43,478 nucleotides of DNA from Deltaproteobacteria bacterium (GCA_011526015.1 WYBG01000401.1:1-43478); one strand, 5' to 3'. Shown: positions 8,072 through 16,521, counted from the first letter of the stretch. Made by a program: numbers and translations. The notes: generated from the letters alone by a model not told the origin.

Positions 8072-8971
8072 CTATAACACCGTTTTCCCGGTCAGGATGC
8101 GCAAAATCTCCCGGTATTTTCGAGAGGTATTCTGCACCACGGTTTCCGGCAGCGGCGGCGGCGGGGGGGTTTTGTCCCAATCCAGGGTTTCCAAATAATC
8201 GCGGAGATATTGTTTGTCGTAGCTGGGCTGGGATTTGCCAGGCTGGTACTGGTCCCCTGGCCAAAAGCGCGAGGAATCGGGGGTGAGTACCTCGTCGATC
8301 AGAATCAATTCGCCATCCATCAAGCCGAACTCGAATTTGGTATCAGCGATGATGATCCCTTTTTCTTCCGCCACTTCCACTCCCCGGCGATAGATTTGCA
8401 GGCTTTTTTCCCGCACCGCTTCGGCAATTTTGCGGTTCACAAGCTTCAGCATTTCTTCGAAGGTGATATTCTCATCATGCCCTTCTTCCGCTTTGGTGGA
8501 GGGCGTGAACAGCGGTTCCGGCAGCCGGGAGGACTCTTGCAATCCTGCGGGCAGCTTCATTTTGTGCAGAGTGCCGGATTTGCGGTACTCCTTCCAGCCG
8601 GAGCCGGCCAGGTAGCCGCGCACGATGCACTCCACCGGCAGCGGCTGCGCTTTTTTGACTAACATGGCCCGCCCCTGCAACTGCTCCGGGTAGCGGTTGA
8701 AGGGGGCCGGGAATTCCCGAACCTCGCCGGTGACGAAGTGGTTGGGGACAAGGTCGCGGGTCAGCGAAAACCAGAATTTGGAGACCTGGGTGAGCACCGC
8801 GCCCTTGCCGGGAATGCCTTCCGCCATCACCACGTCGAAGGCGGAGATGCGGTCGCTGGCGACGATGAGGAGATGCTCCCCGGCGTCGTAAATATCGCGC
8901 ACCTTGCCGCGGTTGCGCAGTTGGGCGCCGGGGATGTCGGTTTTTAAGAGAACGTTTGCCACGATATTCAT
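8072..8971 (-). CDS. purC: Phosphoribosylaminoimidazole-succinocarboxamide (SAICAR) synthase
   Basis: ATP-dependent ligation of aspartate to CAIR in de novo purine synthesis. At 299 residues this is the longer, yeast-like form. Signature stretches are [10 protein letters not shown] (ATP site), [49 protein letters not shown] and [28 protein letters not shown]. The ATG overlaps the TGA of the Dam-like methyltransferase by 4 bp (ATGA), so purC is now the distal gene of R-M island 2 and probably translationally coupled to it. No other pur gene is in the window. Confidence 0.95.
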   Translation of the reverse strand: MNIVANVLLKTDIPGAQLRNRGKVRDIYDAGEHLLIVASDRISAFDVVMAEGIPGKGAVLTQVSKFWFSLTRDLVPNHFVTGEVREFPAPFNRYPEQLQGRAMLVKKAQPLPVECIVRGYLAGSGWKEYRKSGTLHKMKLPAGLQESSRLPEPLFTPSTKAEEGHDENITFEEMLKLVNRKIAEAVREKSLQIYRRGVEVAEEKGIIIADTKFEFGLMDGELILIDEVLTPDSSRFWPGDQYQPGKSQPSYDKQYLRDYLETLDWDKTPPPPPLPETVVQNTSRKYREILRILTGKTVL

Positions 8972-9594
8972 TCCTTTCCATTTTCCGAATCTGATGCTTC
9001 AAATACCGGGATGAAACTTTCCTGTAAGCTTGTTCTTTCCGGGCCGATTATTTCACCCCGCAGATGGGTGACATCAACAACGGCGCCATAGCGAATGAAA
9101 ACATCATAAAATTTTTGATGCTTCTTCCCCCAGTAAATCATGGCGCAGGACATGGGCGCTCCTTTTCCGCCATCCTGGCCGTATTCTAAAAATTTTAGTC
9201 GGGTATCATATAAAAAGCAGATTGCAGCTGCCTTTCCAAAGACGAATTTTTTCCAATGATTTGTATTCGTTGCTACGGGAACCAATGCTAAAACCTCCGA
9301 ACCAAATTTCCGATGGGCTTCGGCGCACTTTGCCAACCAATTTTTTATCGTTGTATTTCGTTCTTTATCCTTCCCGTAAGGCGGATTCACGTAAATAGTA
9401 GGGAAATCCCATGTCTCTTTTAGACCGTCCTTTTCGGGCAGCATGAATTCAACCGTAGCATCTACAATTGAGTATTCATTTGAGCAAGGATCAAGATCGA
9501 TTTTACCGCCAAAGACTTCTTTGACGGCTTCAACATATCTCCTGGGAGTACCCCAATCTTTATTCTCTGTAAGCATTTTGCGCCCGGCAGTCAT
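8968..9594 (-). CDS. Phage-type DNA N6-adenine methyltransferase (Dam family), R-M island 2
   Basis: 208 residues resembling the phage/prophage Dam family (PF05869-like). [16 protein letters not shown] is near the start, followed by the [11 protein letters not shown] motif (about 31-41), the catalytic IYVNPPYGK (about 67-75) and [11 protein letters not shown]. It transfers a methyl group from AdoMet to adenine; its target site is unknown. Its start overlaps the preceding 41-codon ORF (ATGA) and its stop overlaps purC, so it is embedded in a tightly packed operon. AT-richer than purC, consistent with acquisition upstream of a resident housekeeping gene. Confidence 0.85.
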   Translation of the reverse strand: MTAGRKMLTENKDWGTPRRYVEAVKEVFGGKIDLDPCSNEYSIVDATVEFMLPEKDGLKETWDFPTIYVNPPYGKDKERNTTIKNWLAKCAEAHRKFGSEVLALVPVATNTNHWKKFVFGKAAAICFLYDTRLKFLEYGQDGGKGAPMSCAMIYWGKKHQKFYDVFIRYGAVVDVTHLRGEIIGPERTSLQESFIPVFEASDSENGKE

Positions 9595-9716
9595 ACGATT
9601 TTACTCCAATCAACCAGCGTTCCAATCGCTGCCTGCGACCTTTTTTTATCTTGCGCGTAATGAAAGACCTCGTCGGTAAGAATTTTCTGTAGTTGATCTA
9701 CAGATTGATAGCCCAT
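9591..9716 (-). CDS. 41-residue ORF resembling the N-terminus of a type II restriction endonuclease, probably truncated
   Basis: A short frame between the two methyltransferase genes. It has a perfect Shine-Dalgarno (GGAGGT) 5 nt before its ATG, overlaps the end of the upstream methyltransferase and shares ATGA with the next gene, so translation is very likely. The product begins MGYQSVDQLQKILTDEVFHY and contains AIGTLVDW. This recalls, from memory, the front of some type II nucleases (pattern D-E/V-F-x-Y-x-x-D-x-K-K ... A-L-G-T-L-V-E). A full nuclease would need some 200 more residues, so I read it as a remnant whose body was lost. It could instead be a genuine small protein. Confidence 0.55.
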   Translation of the reverse strand: MGYQSVDQLQKILTDEVFHYAQDKKRSQAAIGTLVDWSKIV

Positions 9717-10882
9717 CCGTTACCTCCGATTAATATTTGCGTGCTCGCACTCTTCCCCAACCACGATTTTACCTCATTCAGAATGATTTCAATGTATGAA
9801 GGCTCTTTTTCGATCAAAACAAAACGCCGGCCTGATTTTACGGCCGCTTTTCCGGTAGTACCGATGCCCGCAAAAGGATCGAGAACCACGTCTCCTTTGA
9901 ATGAATAATAAGCGATGACTTTTTCTGCCAGCTCTAACGGGAATATGGCCGGATGCCTTTTATCATGGGCGGGTTTGATTTTCCAGACGTTGGTTTTTTC
10001 ATATTCATCATCGATTCGGGACTGCTTGACGATCTCCGGTTCAGGGTGGGCGCGAATATTCCAATCAATCAGCTTATCGCTCTCCTTGCGGTAAACCAGG
10101 ATATATTCCGTAACCGGCACGGGTTTGTACTGTAACGGATTCCGGTCGGCTGCAAACCGCCGCCCTCTCCCGGTGGCCCAGCCGGCGCCTTCCGGTTTTA
10201 CCCAGATAATGTCATCCACAAATTCATACCCTTCTTCGATAAAAAGCCGGTGCATGTCAAAAGGAACCGCGATCCTTTTGGATGACTGATTTCGATGGCT
10301 TCTTCGGATCAATACCGGCGAAACATTCATCACGAAAAAACGCCCTTCGGCTAAAATGCGATGTACTTCCCGGATGATTTTGCGAATCTTTAAAAGATAC
10401 TCTTCATAATCGAGGTAATCGTTGTATTCAGGGCGAGCATTAAAATAGGGCGGCGAAGTGAATACTAAATCTATAGATTGAGCGGGCAAATCTTGAAGTA
10501 TCTCTTCACTATCGCCTGAAGCGATGGTATTTCGTAAACTCGATAATGTGTATTGTCCGTTCCTTTTCTTTTTTTTCTTTGCCAAAGAATCATTTCGACC
10601 CAGTAAACGCGCTTCCAATGTATTTGCATCGGTTGATTTATCTTGAAGTATTAACGAGGTTCTGGCGTCGATTACAATTTCCCCCACGTGCTCCTGGCTG
10701 GTTTTATGAAGGATCGGAACCCGCCACACATGATAGCGATCATCAATTTCCGGCAACCCAAAATCGATTGCATTTTCCAATTGCGCTCTTTTAAGCCAGA
10801 CAAACGCCACCTCTTTGGCGGATTGCACGTTTATCACCGAATAATTCCGCCGTTCGGCGACGGTTTTATTTGCAGGCTTCAT
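9698..10882 (-). CDS. Beta-class DNA methyltransferase with SPPY motif, R-M island 2
   Basis: 394 residues. Motif IV is LVFTSPPYFNARPEY (about 139-153) and motif I, VVLDPFAGIGTTGKAA, is at about 332-347, followed by RRFVLIEKEPSY. This is beta-class order, and the SPPY variant is typical of, though not exclusive to, N4-cytosine enzymes. Residues 1-110 form an extra N-terminal domain (KEVAFVWLKRAQ ... VGEIVIDARTSLILQ) and a Lys-rich linker that I do not recognise. It is first in the order methyltransferase, 41-aa ORF, Dam-like gene, purC, all overlapping. The cognate nuclease appears lost, so the enzyme may act as an orphan methylase. Confidence 0.85.
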   Translation of the reverse strand: MKPANKTVAERRNYSVINVQSAKEVAFVWLKRAQLENAIDFGLPEIDDRYHVWRVPILHKTSQEHVGEIVIDARTSLILQDKSTDANTLEARLLGRNDSLAKKKKKRNGQYTLSSLRNTIASGDSEEILQDLPAQSIDLVFTSPPYFNARPEYNDYLDYEEYLLKIRKIIREVHRILAEGRFFVMNVSPVLIRRSHRNQSSKRIAVPFDMHRLFIEEGYEFVDDIIWVKPEGAGWATGRGRRFAADRNPLQYKPVPVTEYILVYRKESDKLIDWNIRAHPEPEIVKQSRIDDEYEKTNVWKIKPAHDKRHPAIFPLELAEKVIAYYSFKGDVVLDPFAGIGTTGKAAVKSGRRFVLIEKEPSYIEIILNEVKSWLGKSASTQILIGGNGWAINL

Positions 10883-10946
10883 AACCGTTCAAACTCCCAG
10901 GTTTTGCATAATTTAATCATAATAACCCCGTATCCCCAAATAAAGC

Positions 10947-11050
10947 TGAATAGATGAATGGCTAAATGGTTAAATTGCCCAATTGCTAAATTGTTATCCA
11001 ACCCTTCAACATTCAGCTATCCAACCATTTAACCATACAGTCATCCATTA
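10947..11050. repeat. Phased octamer hairpin (TGAATGGC/TAAATTGC word), 13 steps
   Basis: Six 8-nt steps at 10947-10994 (such as TGAATGGC, TAAATGGT, TAAATTGC) run straight into seven inverted steps at 10995-11050 (such as ATTCAGCT, ATCCAACC, ATTTAACC, ATCCATTA), with no break in the 8-nt register. The last three bases are the stop codon (TTA on this strand) of the Gx-transporter gene. The word is nearly the same as at 41783-41830. Confidence 0.85.
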
Positions 11051-11581
11051 TTTCTCCCCAAAGTCCTCCCCGATCCGCCGCAGCAGATAGTAGCTGAACA
11101 GCCCGGTGATTACCCCGGTAATAATCCCGGTCAGGAGCAGGTAGGGCAGCAAATACCACAAAATCGCGTTTTTGAAGAGCAGGTAAATCGCCGCTAAAAG
11201 TTGCCCCAGGTTATGCGCCAGCGCCCCGGCAATGCTCACGCTCAGGAGGCTGAAAATTCGCAGGTGATACATCGCTCCCATCACCAGCACCGCGCTCATT
11301 CCCCCGCCCAGCGATAAAAAAAAGCCCGGGGTGAAGAGGTTCCCGGTGAAAAAAGAGCCGATCAAAATGCGATACAACGACACCAGGAACGCCGCTCGCC
11401 AACCCATCCAATAGAGCGCCACCAGGGTAGCGATATTGGCCAGGCCGAATTTCAACCAGGGAACCGGGCGCGGAAGATAGGCTTCGAAGATGAACAACAG
11501 CAGCCCCACCACCACCAATCCCGCCAGGCGCGCCTCTTCCCGATCAGCCGGTAATTGCCTTAACAGATTTTTTTGTTCCAT
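11048..11581 (-). CDS. Gx transporter family membrane protein (heptaprenyl diphosphate synthase component I family)
   Basis: 177 residues with about five hydrophobic segments after a short charged N-terminus. The family signature is visible: FEAYLPRPVPWLKFGLANI, then GSFFTGNLFTPGFFLSLGGG, and AHNLGQLLAAIYLL. The family (PF07456) was named from a supposed link to prenyl diphosphate synthase but looks like a small ECF/Gx-type substrate-binding membrane component; its substrate is unknown. It overlaps the upstream NusG-II gene by 38 bp. That pairing is very common and argues for joint function, possibly in electron-transport or redox-cofactor handling. Confidence 0.8.
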   Translation of the reverse strand: MEQKNLLRQLPADREEARLAGLVVVGLLLFIFEAYLPRPVPWLKFGLANIATLVALYWMGWRAAFLVSLYRILIGSFFTGNLFTPGFFLSLGGGMSAVLVMGAMYHLRIFSLLSVSIAGALAHNLGQLLAAIYLLFKNAILWYLLPYLLLTGIITGVITGLFSYYLLRRIGEDFGEK

Positions 11582-11936
11582 GATGCACGGGAATGTAGAT
11601 GAGAATTTTCTTAGGCACGCAGACGATCATTTGCCCGGGGCGGGAAATCGCTCCCATTTTGATGCATATTTTCTGCACACAGTCATTCCTGATGATGGCG
11701 AGATGGCCGCCGCCGGCCGCAACCTGTACCGGGGGATGAAATTCATCCAGCTCATATTGCCGGTTGAGTTTCAGATCGATCCGGTATTTTACCTCCCCGG
11801 CAATTTCTACCAGCGCAAGGTTATCTCCCGCGGCAGAAGAAGCGATAATCGACCGGTAAAACCAGGCCGCGCTGAGCAGCGCCAGCCAAAACAGAATATC
11901 ACCGATTTTGAACAGCGCCAAAACGTTCTTTTTCAT
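11544..11936 (-). CDS. NusG domain II-containing membrane-anchored protein
   Basis: 130 residues: one N-terminal membrane anchor (about 8-28) and an exported NusG-II domain (PF07009). Its hallmark is CVQKICIKMGAISRPGQMIVCVPKKILI, quoted in spirit: a Cys-x4-Cys pair, the GAI-x-RPGQ turn, then a third Cys before the P(N/K)K strand. The domain is usually encoded next to the Gx transporter, as here, and related domains occur near Rnf-type and FMN-binding systems. The biochemical role is unknown. Confidence 0.8.
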   Translation of the reverse strand: MKKNVLALFKIGDILFWLALLSAAWFYRSIIASSAAGDNLALVEIAGEVKYRIDLKLNRQYELDEFHPPVQVAAGGGHLAIIRNDCVQKICIKMGAISRPGQMIVCVPKKILIYIPVHHGTKKSVKAITG

Positions 11937-12030
11937 ATCCGGATGCTTCCCTTCCCCGGGCGCGCTCCCCCGAACCCCCGGAAATTTTCCCCGGGGGGGA
12001 TTTGATGTGAAATGGCGATGGTTTCACCGC

Positions 12031-12288
12031 CTACCGGCTGCGAACTTTGTCGATGACGCGCTTGATCACGAACGCCAGCAGGGCGGCGTCATCGGCGAAT
12101 CCCAATGGCCCCAGCAGCGCCTCGGGGAGCAAGTCGAGCGGGGAAAAGAAATAGATCGCCGCGAAGATCAGCAATCCCCAGAACTTCCAGTCGAATTTTT
12201 GCAGCGATTTGTCAGGCTCTTTGCGGTTCACTTCTTTTACCGCTACAACTTCCGCCTCATCCTTAATTTCACGATTATTTGTTGCCAA
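12031..12288 (-). CDS. DUF1232 (YkvA-like) membrane protein
   Basis: About 85 residues. The DUF1232 core is visible: LLIFAAIYFFSPLDLLPEALLG, here read as a membrane helix followed by the S-P-x-D-L-(L/I)-P turn, then GFADDAALLAFVIKRVIDKV. I choose the TTG at 12288 because GAGGAG lies exactly 6 nt upstream; an upstream ATG at 12336 has no such site. The N-terminal 25 residues are charged. Function is unknown; the family is widespread. Confidence 0.75.
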   Translation of the reverse strand: MATNNREIKDEAEVVAVKEVNRKEPDKSLQKFDWKFWGLLIFAAIYFFSPLDLLPEALLGPLGFADDAALLAFVIKRVIDKVRSR

Positions 12289-12355
12289 GACAGGCTCCTC
12301 GGTTTTTATTTGAGTGCAGCCCAGATAGTGTAACAAGTAATTGGTTTGTACGAGA

Positions 12356-12703
12356 TCACTCTTTACTGCACGCCGTCACCCAACCGGAATCGGCGCTGGT
12401 GAACACCCAGTCGCCGTCGCGCGATCCTAACACGCTGACGCCGTCCGCCGCCACCCGGGCTCTCAAGTAACCGGAATTGGATTGTTTCCGGACTGTAATG
12501 CACACCGGAAGTTGGTAGTCCGGCCCCCTGGGAGGTATTTGAAGAAACTCATTGCCAAAACCGCTGATGGTTTCCTCGTTTACCTGCGCTTTCCAATGGG
12601 TATCGGACTGAATCTCCGCCACGTATTCGATATCATGCTCCAGCGGGCAGCCCGGTAAACAGAAGGCGGCTGCGATGAATAAAATTTTGGCGGCTTTTCT
12701 CAT
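12356..12703 (-). CDS. Hypothetical lipoprotein
   Basis: 115 residues. The N-terminus is a lipoprotein signal: basic MRKAAK, a hydrophobic stretch, then the lipobox LPGC with Cys19. The mature part is beta-rich (HWKAQVNEETISGFGNEFL ... GYLRARVAADGVSV) with two further Cys. I recognise no family. It probably sits in the envelope. An octamer array lies directly in front of the start codon. Confidence 0.6.
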   Translation of the reverse strand: MRKAAKILFIAAAFCLPGCPLEHDIEYVAEIQSDTHWKAQVNEETISGFGNEFLQIPPRGPDYQLPVCITVRKQSNSGYLRARVAADGVSVLGSRDGDWVFTSADSGWVTACSKE

Positions 12704-12710
12704 ATGGTTA

Positions 12711-12774
12711 TTTGATGATTTGGCGATTTAGCGATTTATGGAAGCGCTCACTCACCCCATCGCTCAATCACAAG
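12711..12774. repeat. Phased octamer hairpin (TTTGGCGA word), second site
   Basis: Four 8-nt steps at 12711-12742 (TTTGATGA, TTTGGCGA, TTTAGCGA, TTTATGGA) are followed by inverted-like steps to 12774 (ATCGCTCA, ATCACAAG). It runs from just upstream of the lipoprotein start into the stop codon of the next gene (TCA at 12768-12770 on this strand). Confidence 0.7.
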
Positions 12775-12992
12775 ACCTCCACATTCTGGCTGTTTTCGAC
12801 GTAGGTGTACTTGTTGTTCATCTTGGAGGTAGACACTTTCAAGCGGGCGTTGCGTTTATTCCCGGTGGTGTGATAAAAGTTGTCCATGAAAGGAATTTTG
12901 ACGTACACATAAGGTTTTCCACTGTAGGGATCGATTTTGCCGGGGAGTTGGAAGGCCTCACCCTCTTTCAATTCTTTGAACAGTTTCTGCAT
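12768..12992 (-). CDS. Small conserved-looking hypothetical protein
   Basis: 74 residues with no membrane segment or known motif. The sequence is basic and beta-prone, with EGEAFQLPGKIDPYSGKPYVY near the start. The phrasing resembles a small single-domain binding protein, but I cannot assign a family. I choose the ATG at 12992 because AGGAG lies 7 nt upstream; the frame extends 15 codons further to 13037 without such support. Its stop codon lies inside an octamer repeat array. Confidence 0.5.
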   Translation of the reverse strand: MQKLFKELKEGEAFQLPGKIDPYSGKPYVYVKIPFMDNFYHTTGNKRNARLKVSTSKMNNKYTYVENSQNVEVL

Positions 12993-13201
12993 CGCCTCTC
13001 CTTTGTGTTTTATGATTCGGCGCTCAAAGATAATCATAAAGTAAAAAAAAAAGCATCAGCTACGGAAAATCACGAAAAATTTTTTTGAGAAGGATAGCAA
13101 TTTTTGTCTATGATAGTCTGCGAATTTCCTGTAAATTCGTCACTTGCGAATCTGGCTGCATCAAAAATTTGCTTAATTTCCTTGAAACACTGGAGCGCCG
13201 T

Positions 13202-14251
13202 ATGAACTTTTCCGCCCTGCTGAAAAAACGGGAAGCGCGCATCATCATCGTCGATCTGCTGATGATCGTTCTCCTGATCATCAACCTGAACCTGATCGTT
13301 TTCGACTGGATTTTTGCCATCCAGGCCGTGCAAAACCTGTTCGCAAAGTATCTTCCTTCCTTTTTTCATTATTACAACGAGAATATCCACAAGAACTTTT
13401 TGAATATCGACCTCTATTTCGTGGCCATTTTTGTGGTCGAGCTGCTGCTGCGCTGGCTTCTCGCCATCATCGAAAAAACCTACCCGCGCTGGTTTTATTA
13501 CCCCTTTTTCCACTGGTACGACGTGTTGGGCTGCATCCCGGTAGGGGAACTTCGTTTCCTGCGAATCCTCCGGGTAGTTTCCATTCTGCTCCGTCTGCAA
13601 AAGCTGGAAATCATCGATTTGACCAAAACCTACCTCTTCGACCGCTCCGCCCGGTATCTCAACGTCCTGGTCGAAGAAGTCTCCGACCGGGTGGTTGTGA
13701 ACGTGCTGGAAAACGTTCAGGAGGAGATCCGCATGGGGAACCCGCTATCCGGCCGGGTAATCAAAGACGTGGTGGTGCCCCACAAACTGGCGCTGGTGGA
13801 CTGGCTTTCCCGGAGATTGCAGCGGGTATCTGGCGACGCCCACCGTGCTTATCGAGAGGACATCAAAAAATACGTGGAAAAACGGATTGCCGAGGCGGTA
13901 AAACAGAACCGGGAGATCCGGGATATTACTCTGATACCTATCCTGGGCGACCGCATCGCCGCGAACCTGGAAAAAGCCATCGGCGATATTGTGTTCAGCG
14001 TGGTGAACGGGATTGTCGAGGATCTGGCCTCGGACAACAACAAAATCATCGTGGAAGACCTCACCAACCTGACTCTGGAAACGCTGCTGGCAAAGGATGT
14101 AGATTCCCGGATGACTGAGATGGTCAAAGACATGGCCCTGCAATCCATCGAATTGGTCAAGGAGCAGGTGAAGGTCAAAAAGTGGAAGGTTCGGGAGGCT
14201 GCGGAACAGGAGGAAAGAATTAAAAGTCGTCTGAAAGAAGCGCTGGAATAA
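13202..14251 (+). CDS. Voltage-sensor-like (ion transporter family) membrane protein without a visible pore
   Basis: About 349 residues. Hydrophobic helices lie near 14-38 and 69-90, then a short segment, then RFLRILRVVSILLRLQKL, an arginine-every-third-residue helix like the S4 of voltage-gated channels. After that comes a 200-residue soluble, highly charged helical region (EEVSDRVVVNVLENVQEEI ... VKVKKWKVREAAEQEERI) with coiled-coil character instead of a pore domain. It could be a voltage-sensor-only protein or simply an 'ion transporter' family membrane scaffold. The ATG at 13202 has GGAG 6-7 nt upstream; the frame opens earlier, at 13085, without support. Confidence 0.6.
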   Translation: MNFSALLKKREARIIIVDLLMIVLLIINLNLIVFDWIFAIQAVQNLFAKYLPSFFHYYNENIHKNFLNIDLYFVAIFVVELLLRWLLAIIEKTYPRWFYYPFFHWYDVLGCIPVGELRFLRILRVVSILLRLQKLEIIDLTKTYLFDRSARYLNVLVEEVSDRVVVNVLENVQEEIRMGNPLSGRVIKDVVVPHKLALVDWLSRRLQRVSGDAHRAYREDIKKYVEKRIAEAVKQNREIRDITLIPILGDRIAANLEKAIGDIVFSVVNGIVEDLASDNNKIIVEDLTNLTLETLLAKDVDSRMTEMVKDMALQSIELVKEQVKVKKWKVREAAEQEERIKSRLKEALE

Positions 14252-14285
14252 AACGCAGAGTGGTAGTTATTATTCAGCCATTCTT

Positions 14286-14357
14286 GAAATGGCAAAACCA
14301 TTGGATGGCAAAATAATTCAAAAATCATTTTGTCATGGAATCATTTTGCCTTTTGAA
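14286..14357. repeat. Phased octamer array (CATTTTGC / GGATGGC word)
   Basis: Nine consecutive 8-nt steps. The first half has GAAATGGC, TGGATGGC and AAAATAAT types; the second half reads the complement (CATTTTGT, CATGGAAT, CATTTTGC). It occupies the gap between the voltage-sensor-like gene and the convergent serine hydrolase gene. Confidence 0.65.
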
Positions 14358-14399
14358 TCTGAATATTTACGAGCGGTAAAAAATTAATTCCGCTAAAGA

Positions 14400-15335
14400 T
14401 TATCGGTTGAGGGTTAACAAGTTGTGGTGAGACAGTACCTCCTCCGCCGCCGGTACCAGTTCTTGCAATATTTTACCGCCCTCGCCGTGTTCGATGATGG
14501 CGACCAAAATATAGTGGCGCTTCCCCTCTTCCCAGACCAACGCGGAGTCGGAGTGCCAGGCCCGCCAGGTGCCGGATTTGCGAAATACCCGGGCGCCGGG
14601 CGCCAGCGAATCCAGGGCGTGAACGAATTTGTGGTGCAATCCCGGCTCGGACATGATTTCCAGCATCTCCCGGCTACGCTCCGGATTCACCAACCGGCCG
14701 GTGGCCAGCAGATAGTAGAACCGGCACACCTGGTCCACCGTGGCCGCGTGGGATAATCCTTCCATGGGATCGGGATGGCGCTCCCCGGATTTGGCATACC
14801 GTTTTCCCACCCACAAACCCCCGCCGTTTTTGGGATCATATAATTTGTATTTGGGGGAGCGGAGCACGGTTTCGATCTTTTTGAAGCCCAGGAAATCGAT
14901 CAGGCGGGTGGCGGCCTCGTTGCTGGAGTAGCGGATCATATTCACCAGATCTTCGATAATCGCCGGGGTTTCCTTCAAAATTCCTTCTTCCATGGACTGG
15001 CAGGCTGCTAACATTACCGCGATTTTGGGGAGGCTGGCGGCGTACATCATCCGGTCGCCGTTTACGCGGGCAAATTTAGGATCGAGGGGGTTGCGCAGAT
15101 CTACCAACCCGACCGCCATTTTGTGATCGTTCACCAGGGAACGCCACCGCGGGTTTTGGGCGATTTTATTCTCCAATCGCTGCTGCAAGTCTGCATTCAA
15201 AGCCCTGTCGAGCGGTTTCCATTGCTGCTCCGGGATGGAGAGCGGCAACCCCCGGTGGGGAGAGTCGGAGTTGGTCTGGTAAGGGATTAATAAAACCAAA
15301 CTGATCAAGAGTATTGAAAAGACAATTTTTCTCAT
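14400..15335 (-). CDS. Class-A-beta-lactamase-like serine hydrolase, exported
   Basis: 311 residues with an N-terminal signal (basic MRK, then FSILLISLVLLIPY). The penicillin-binding fold motifs are present: SLPK with nucleophile Ser101 and Lys104, YSSN (about 136-139, the SxN element) and KSGT (253-256). This matches the PF13354 'serine hydrolase/beta-lactamase 2' group. Members include true class A beta-lactamases and many D,D-peptidase-like or unassigned proteins. The Glu166 element of class A enzymes is not evident, so I would not call antibiotic resistance. The protein is periplasmic or outer-surface. Monocistronic. Confidence 0.8.
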   Translation of the reverse strand: MRKIVFSILLISLVLLIPYQTNSDSPHRGLPLSIPEQQWKPLDRALNADLQQRLENKIAQNPRWRSLVNDHKMAVGLVDLRNPLDPKFARVNGDRMMYAASLPKIAVMLAACQSMEEGILKETPAIIEDLVNMIRYSSNEAATRLIDFLGFKKIETVLRSPKYKLYDPKNGGGLWVGKRYAKSGERHPDPMEGLSHAATVDQVCRFYYLLATGRLVNPERSREMLEIMSEPGLHHKFVHALDSLAPGARVFRKSGTWRAWHSDSALVWEEGKRHYILVAIIEHGEGGKILQELVPAAEEVLSHHNLLTLNR

Positions 15336-15665
15336 ATAATTTCCCGTAACAATCTACCACGCGCACATTCACAAGCCGTTTATTCCGGTTGAATTCCCTT
15401 TTCTGCGGCTCCGAAATACCGGTAAACAAATTGCTAAATCTAAACTTCCGTTTTAAACCACCCTTGACAGGCGTTATAAAAACCGATAAAAAAACCCTGA
15501 AAACCAGGGTGAAAGCAGAAGATAAGGGTCTTGAGGGAAATATGCAAAAAAATTTTGCGATAAAAACTTTTTTTGCCTTGTAAAACTTCCTTCAGGGTGA
15601 TATATTTTTGTCTTTTTATGTGAATGTCGTCACAATTTGTTGAATAAATTGGAGTTACAGGTGAT
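15336..15665. other. Divergent intergenic region between the serine hydrolase and sco genes
   Basis: 330 bp that must hold both outward promoters. A TTGACA at 15464-15469 is followed 17 nt later only by TAAAAA. A small hairpin (ACCCT ... AGGGT, about 15494-15511) follows. The better candidate for the cox operon is listed at 15578-15606. No coding frame is convincing. Confidence 0.4.
15578..15606 (+). promoter_or_regulatory. Candidate promoter of the sco-cox operon
   Basis: TTGTAA, a 17-nt spacer and TATATT, 60 bp upstream of the sco start. The same -10 word and spacing recur ahead of the act operon (33697-33725). Confidence 0.4.
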
Positions 15666-16520
15666 ATGTGCTGCTTAAATTCCTCAACCTTATCCGCTAA
15701 ATCGGCGGTTGGAATATTCCGTATTTACCTGAGATCCTGCCTGGCATTTTTCCTGTTATTGATGCCGGCAGCGGTGCTAAACCAGCCCCTTTTCGCCAAT
15801 GAGACCGGCAAAGAAACGCCCATCGGCCTGAATGAACGGCTGGGTCACGTCGTCAACCTGGATTATACTTTTTTTAATGAACAAGGCGAGAGTGTAAGGC
15901 TGCGGGACCTGGTGGATCGCCCCACCATTCTCAATTTCGTCTATTATAACTGCCCCGGCATTTGTACCCCGGTGTTGAGCGAATTGCAAAATATGATCGA
16001 TAAAGTGGACCTGGAACCGGGAAAGGATTACCGCATTCTCACCATCAGCATCAACGAGGATGAGACCCCGGAATTGGCCGCGCGGAAGAAAGCGAACTAC
16101 GTGAAAGGGCTGAAACGCCCCTTCCCGGAAGAATACTGGACCTGGATGACCGGCGACAGCGCCAGCATCAAAGGCATCACCGACGAAGTGGGATTCGTCT
16201 TCCGGCGCACCGGCAACGATTTTGCCCATCCCGCTTCGCTGATGGTACTCTCCAAATCGGGCAAGATCGCCCGCTACCTGCCCGGGGTGGCCTTCAACCA
16301 GTTCGACGTGAAAATGGCGCTATTGGAGGCTTCCGAAGGCCGGGTTGGCCCCACCATCGCCACGGTGATCAAATTCTGTTTCAGCTATGACCCGGCCGGG
16401 CGGAAATACGTGTTCAACTTCCTGAAAGTGGTGGCCACCCTGATGATCGTCTTTGCAGTCGGATTCGTGGTATTGATTTCCCTGACCTCTAAACGTCGAA
16501 ATGATAAGGAGACCTCTTAG
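15666..16520 (+). CDS. SCO1/SenC family copper chaperone for cytochrome oxidase
   Basis: 284 residues. An N-terminal membrane segment (about 22-42) is followed by a periplasmic thioredoxin-like domain. The copper site is visible: FVYYNCPGICTPVL with the CxxxC pair, and the distal His in DFAHPASLMVLS. A second hydrophobic helix (LKVVATLMIVFAVGFVVLI) closes the protein, as in many bacterial Sco proteins. Sco delivers copper and redox equivalents to the CuA centre of subunit II. It is the first gene of the oxidase operon; its stop is 1 nt before the subunit I ATG. The exact start is uncertain because the ATG at 15666 has a weak ribosome binding site. Confidence 0.9.
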   Translation: MCCLNSSTLSAKSAVGIFRIYLRSCLAFFLLLMPAAVLNQPLFANETGKETPIGLNERLGHVVNLDYTFFNEQGESVRLRDLVDRPTILNFVYYNCPGICTPVLSELQNMIDKVDLEPGKDYRILTISINEDETPELAARKKANYVKGLKRPFPEEYWTWMTGDSASIKGITDEVGFVFRRTGNDFAHPASLMVLSKSGKIARYLPGVAFNQFDVKMALLEASEGRVGPTIATVIKFCFSYDPAGRKYVFNFLKVVATLMIVFAVGFVVLISLTSKRRNDKETS

Positions 16521-16521
16521 T

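Noticed and set aside
14400-15335. Calling the serine hydrolase an antibiotic-resistance beta-lactamase
   Set aside because: SxxK, SxN and KSGT are shared with D,D-peptidases and unassigned hydrolases; the class A Glu166 element is not evident.
15464-15492. TTGACA at 15464 as the main cox promoter
   Set aside because: A perfect -35 word, but the 17-nt position gives only TAAAAA; the site at 15578-15606 is better balanced.
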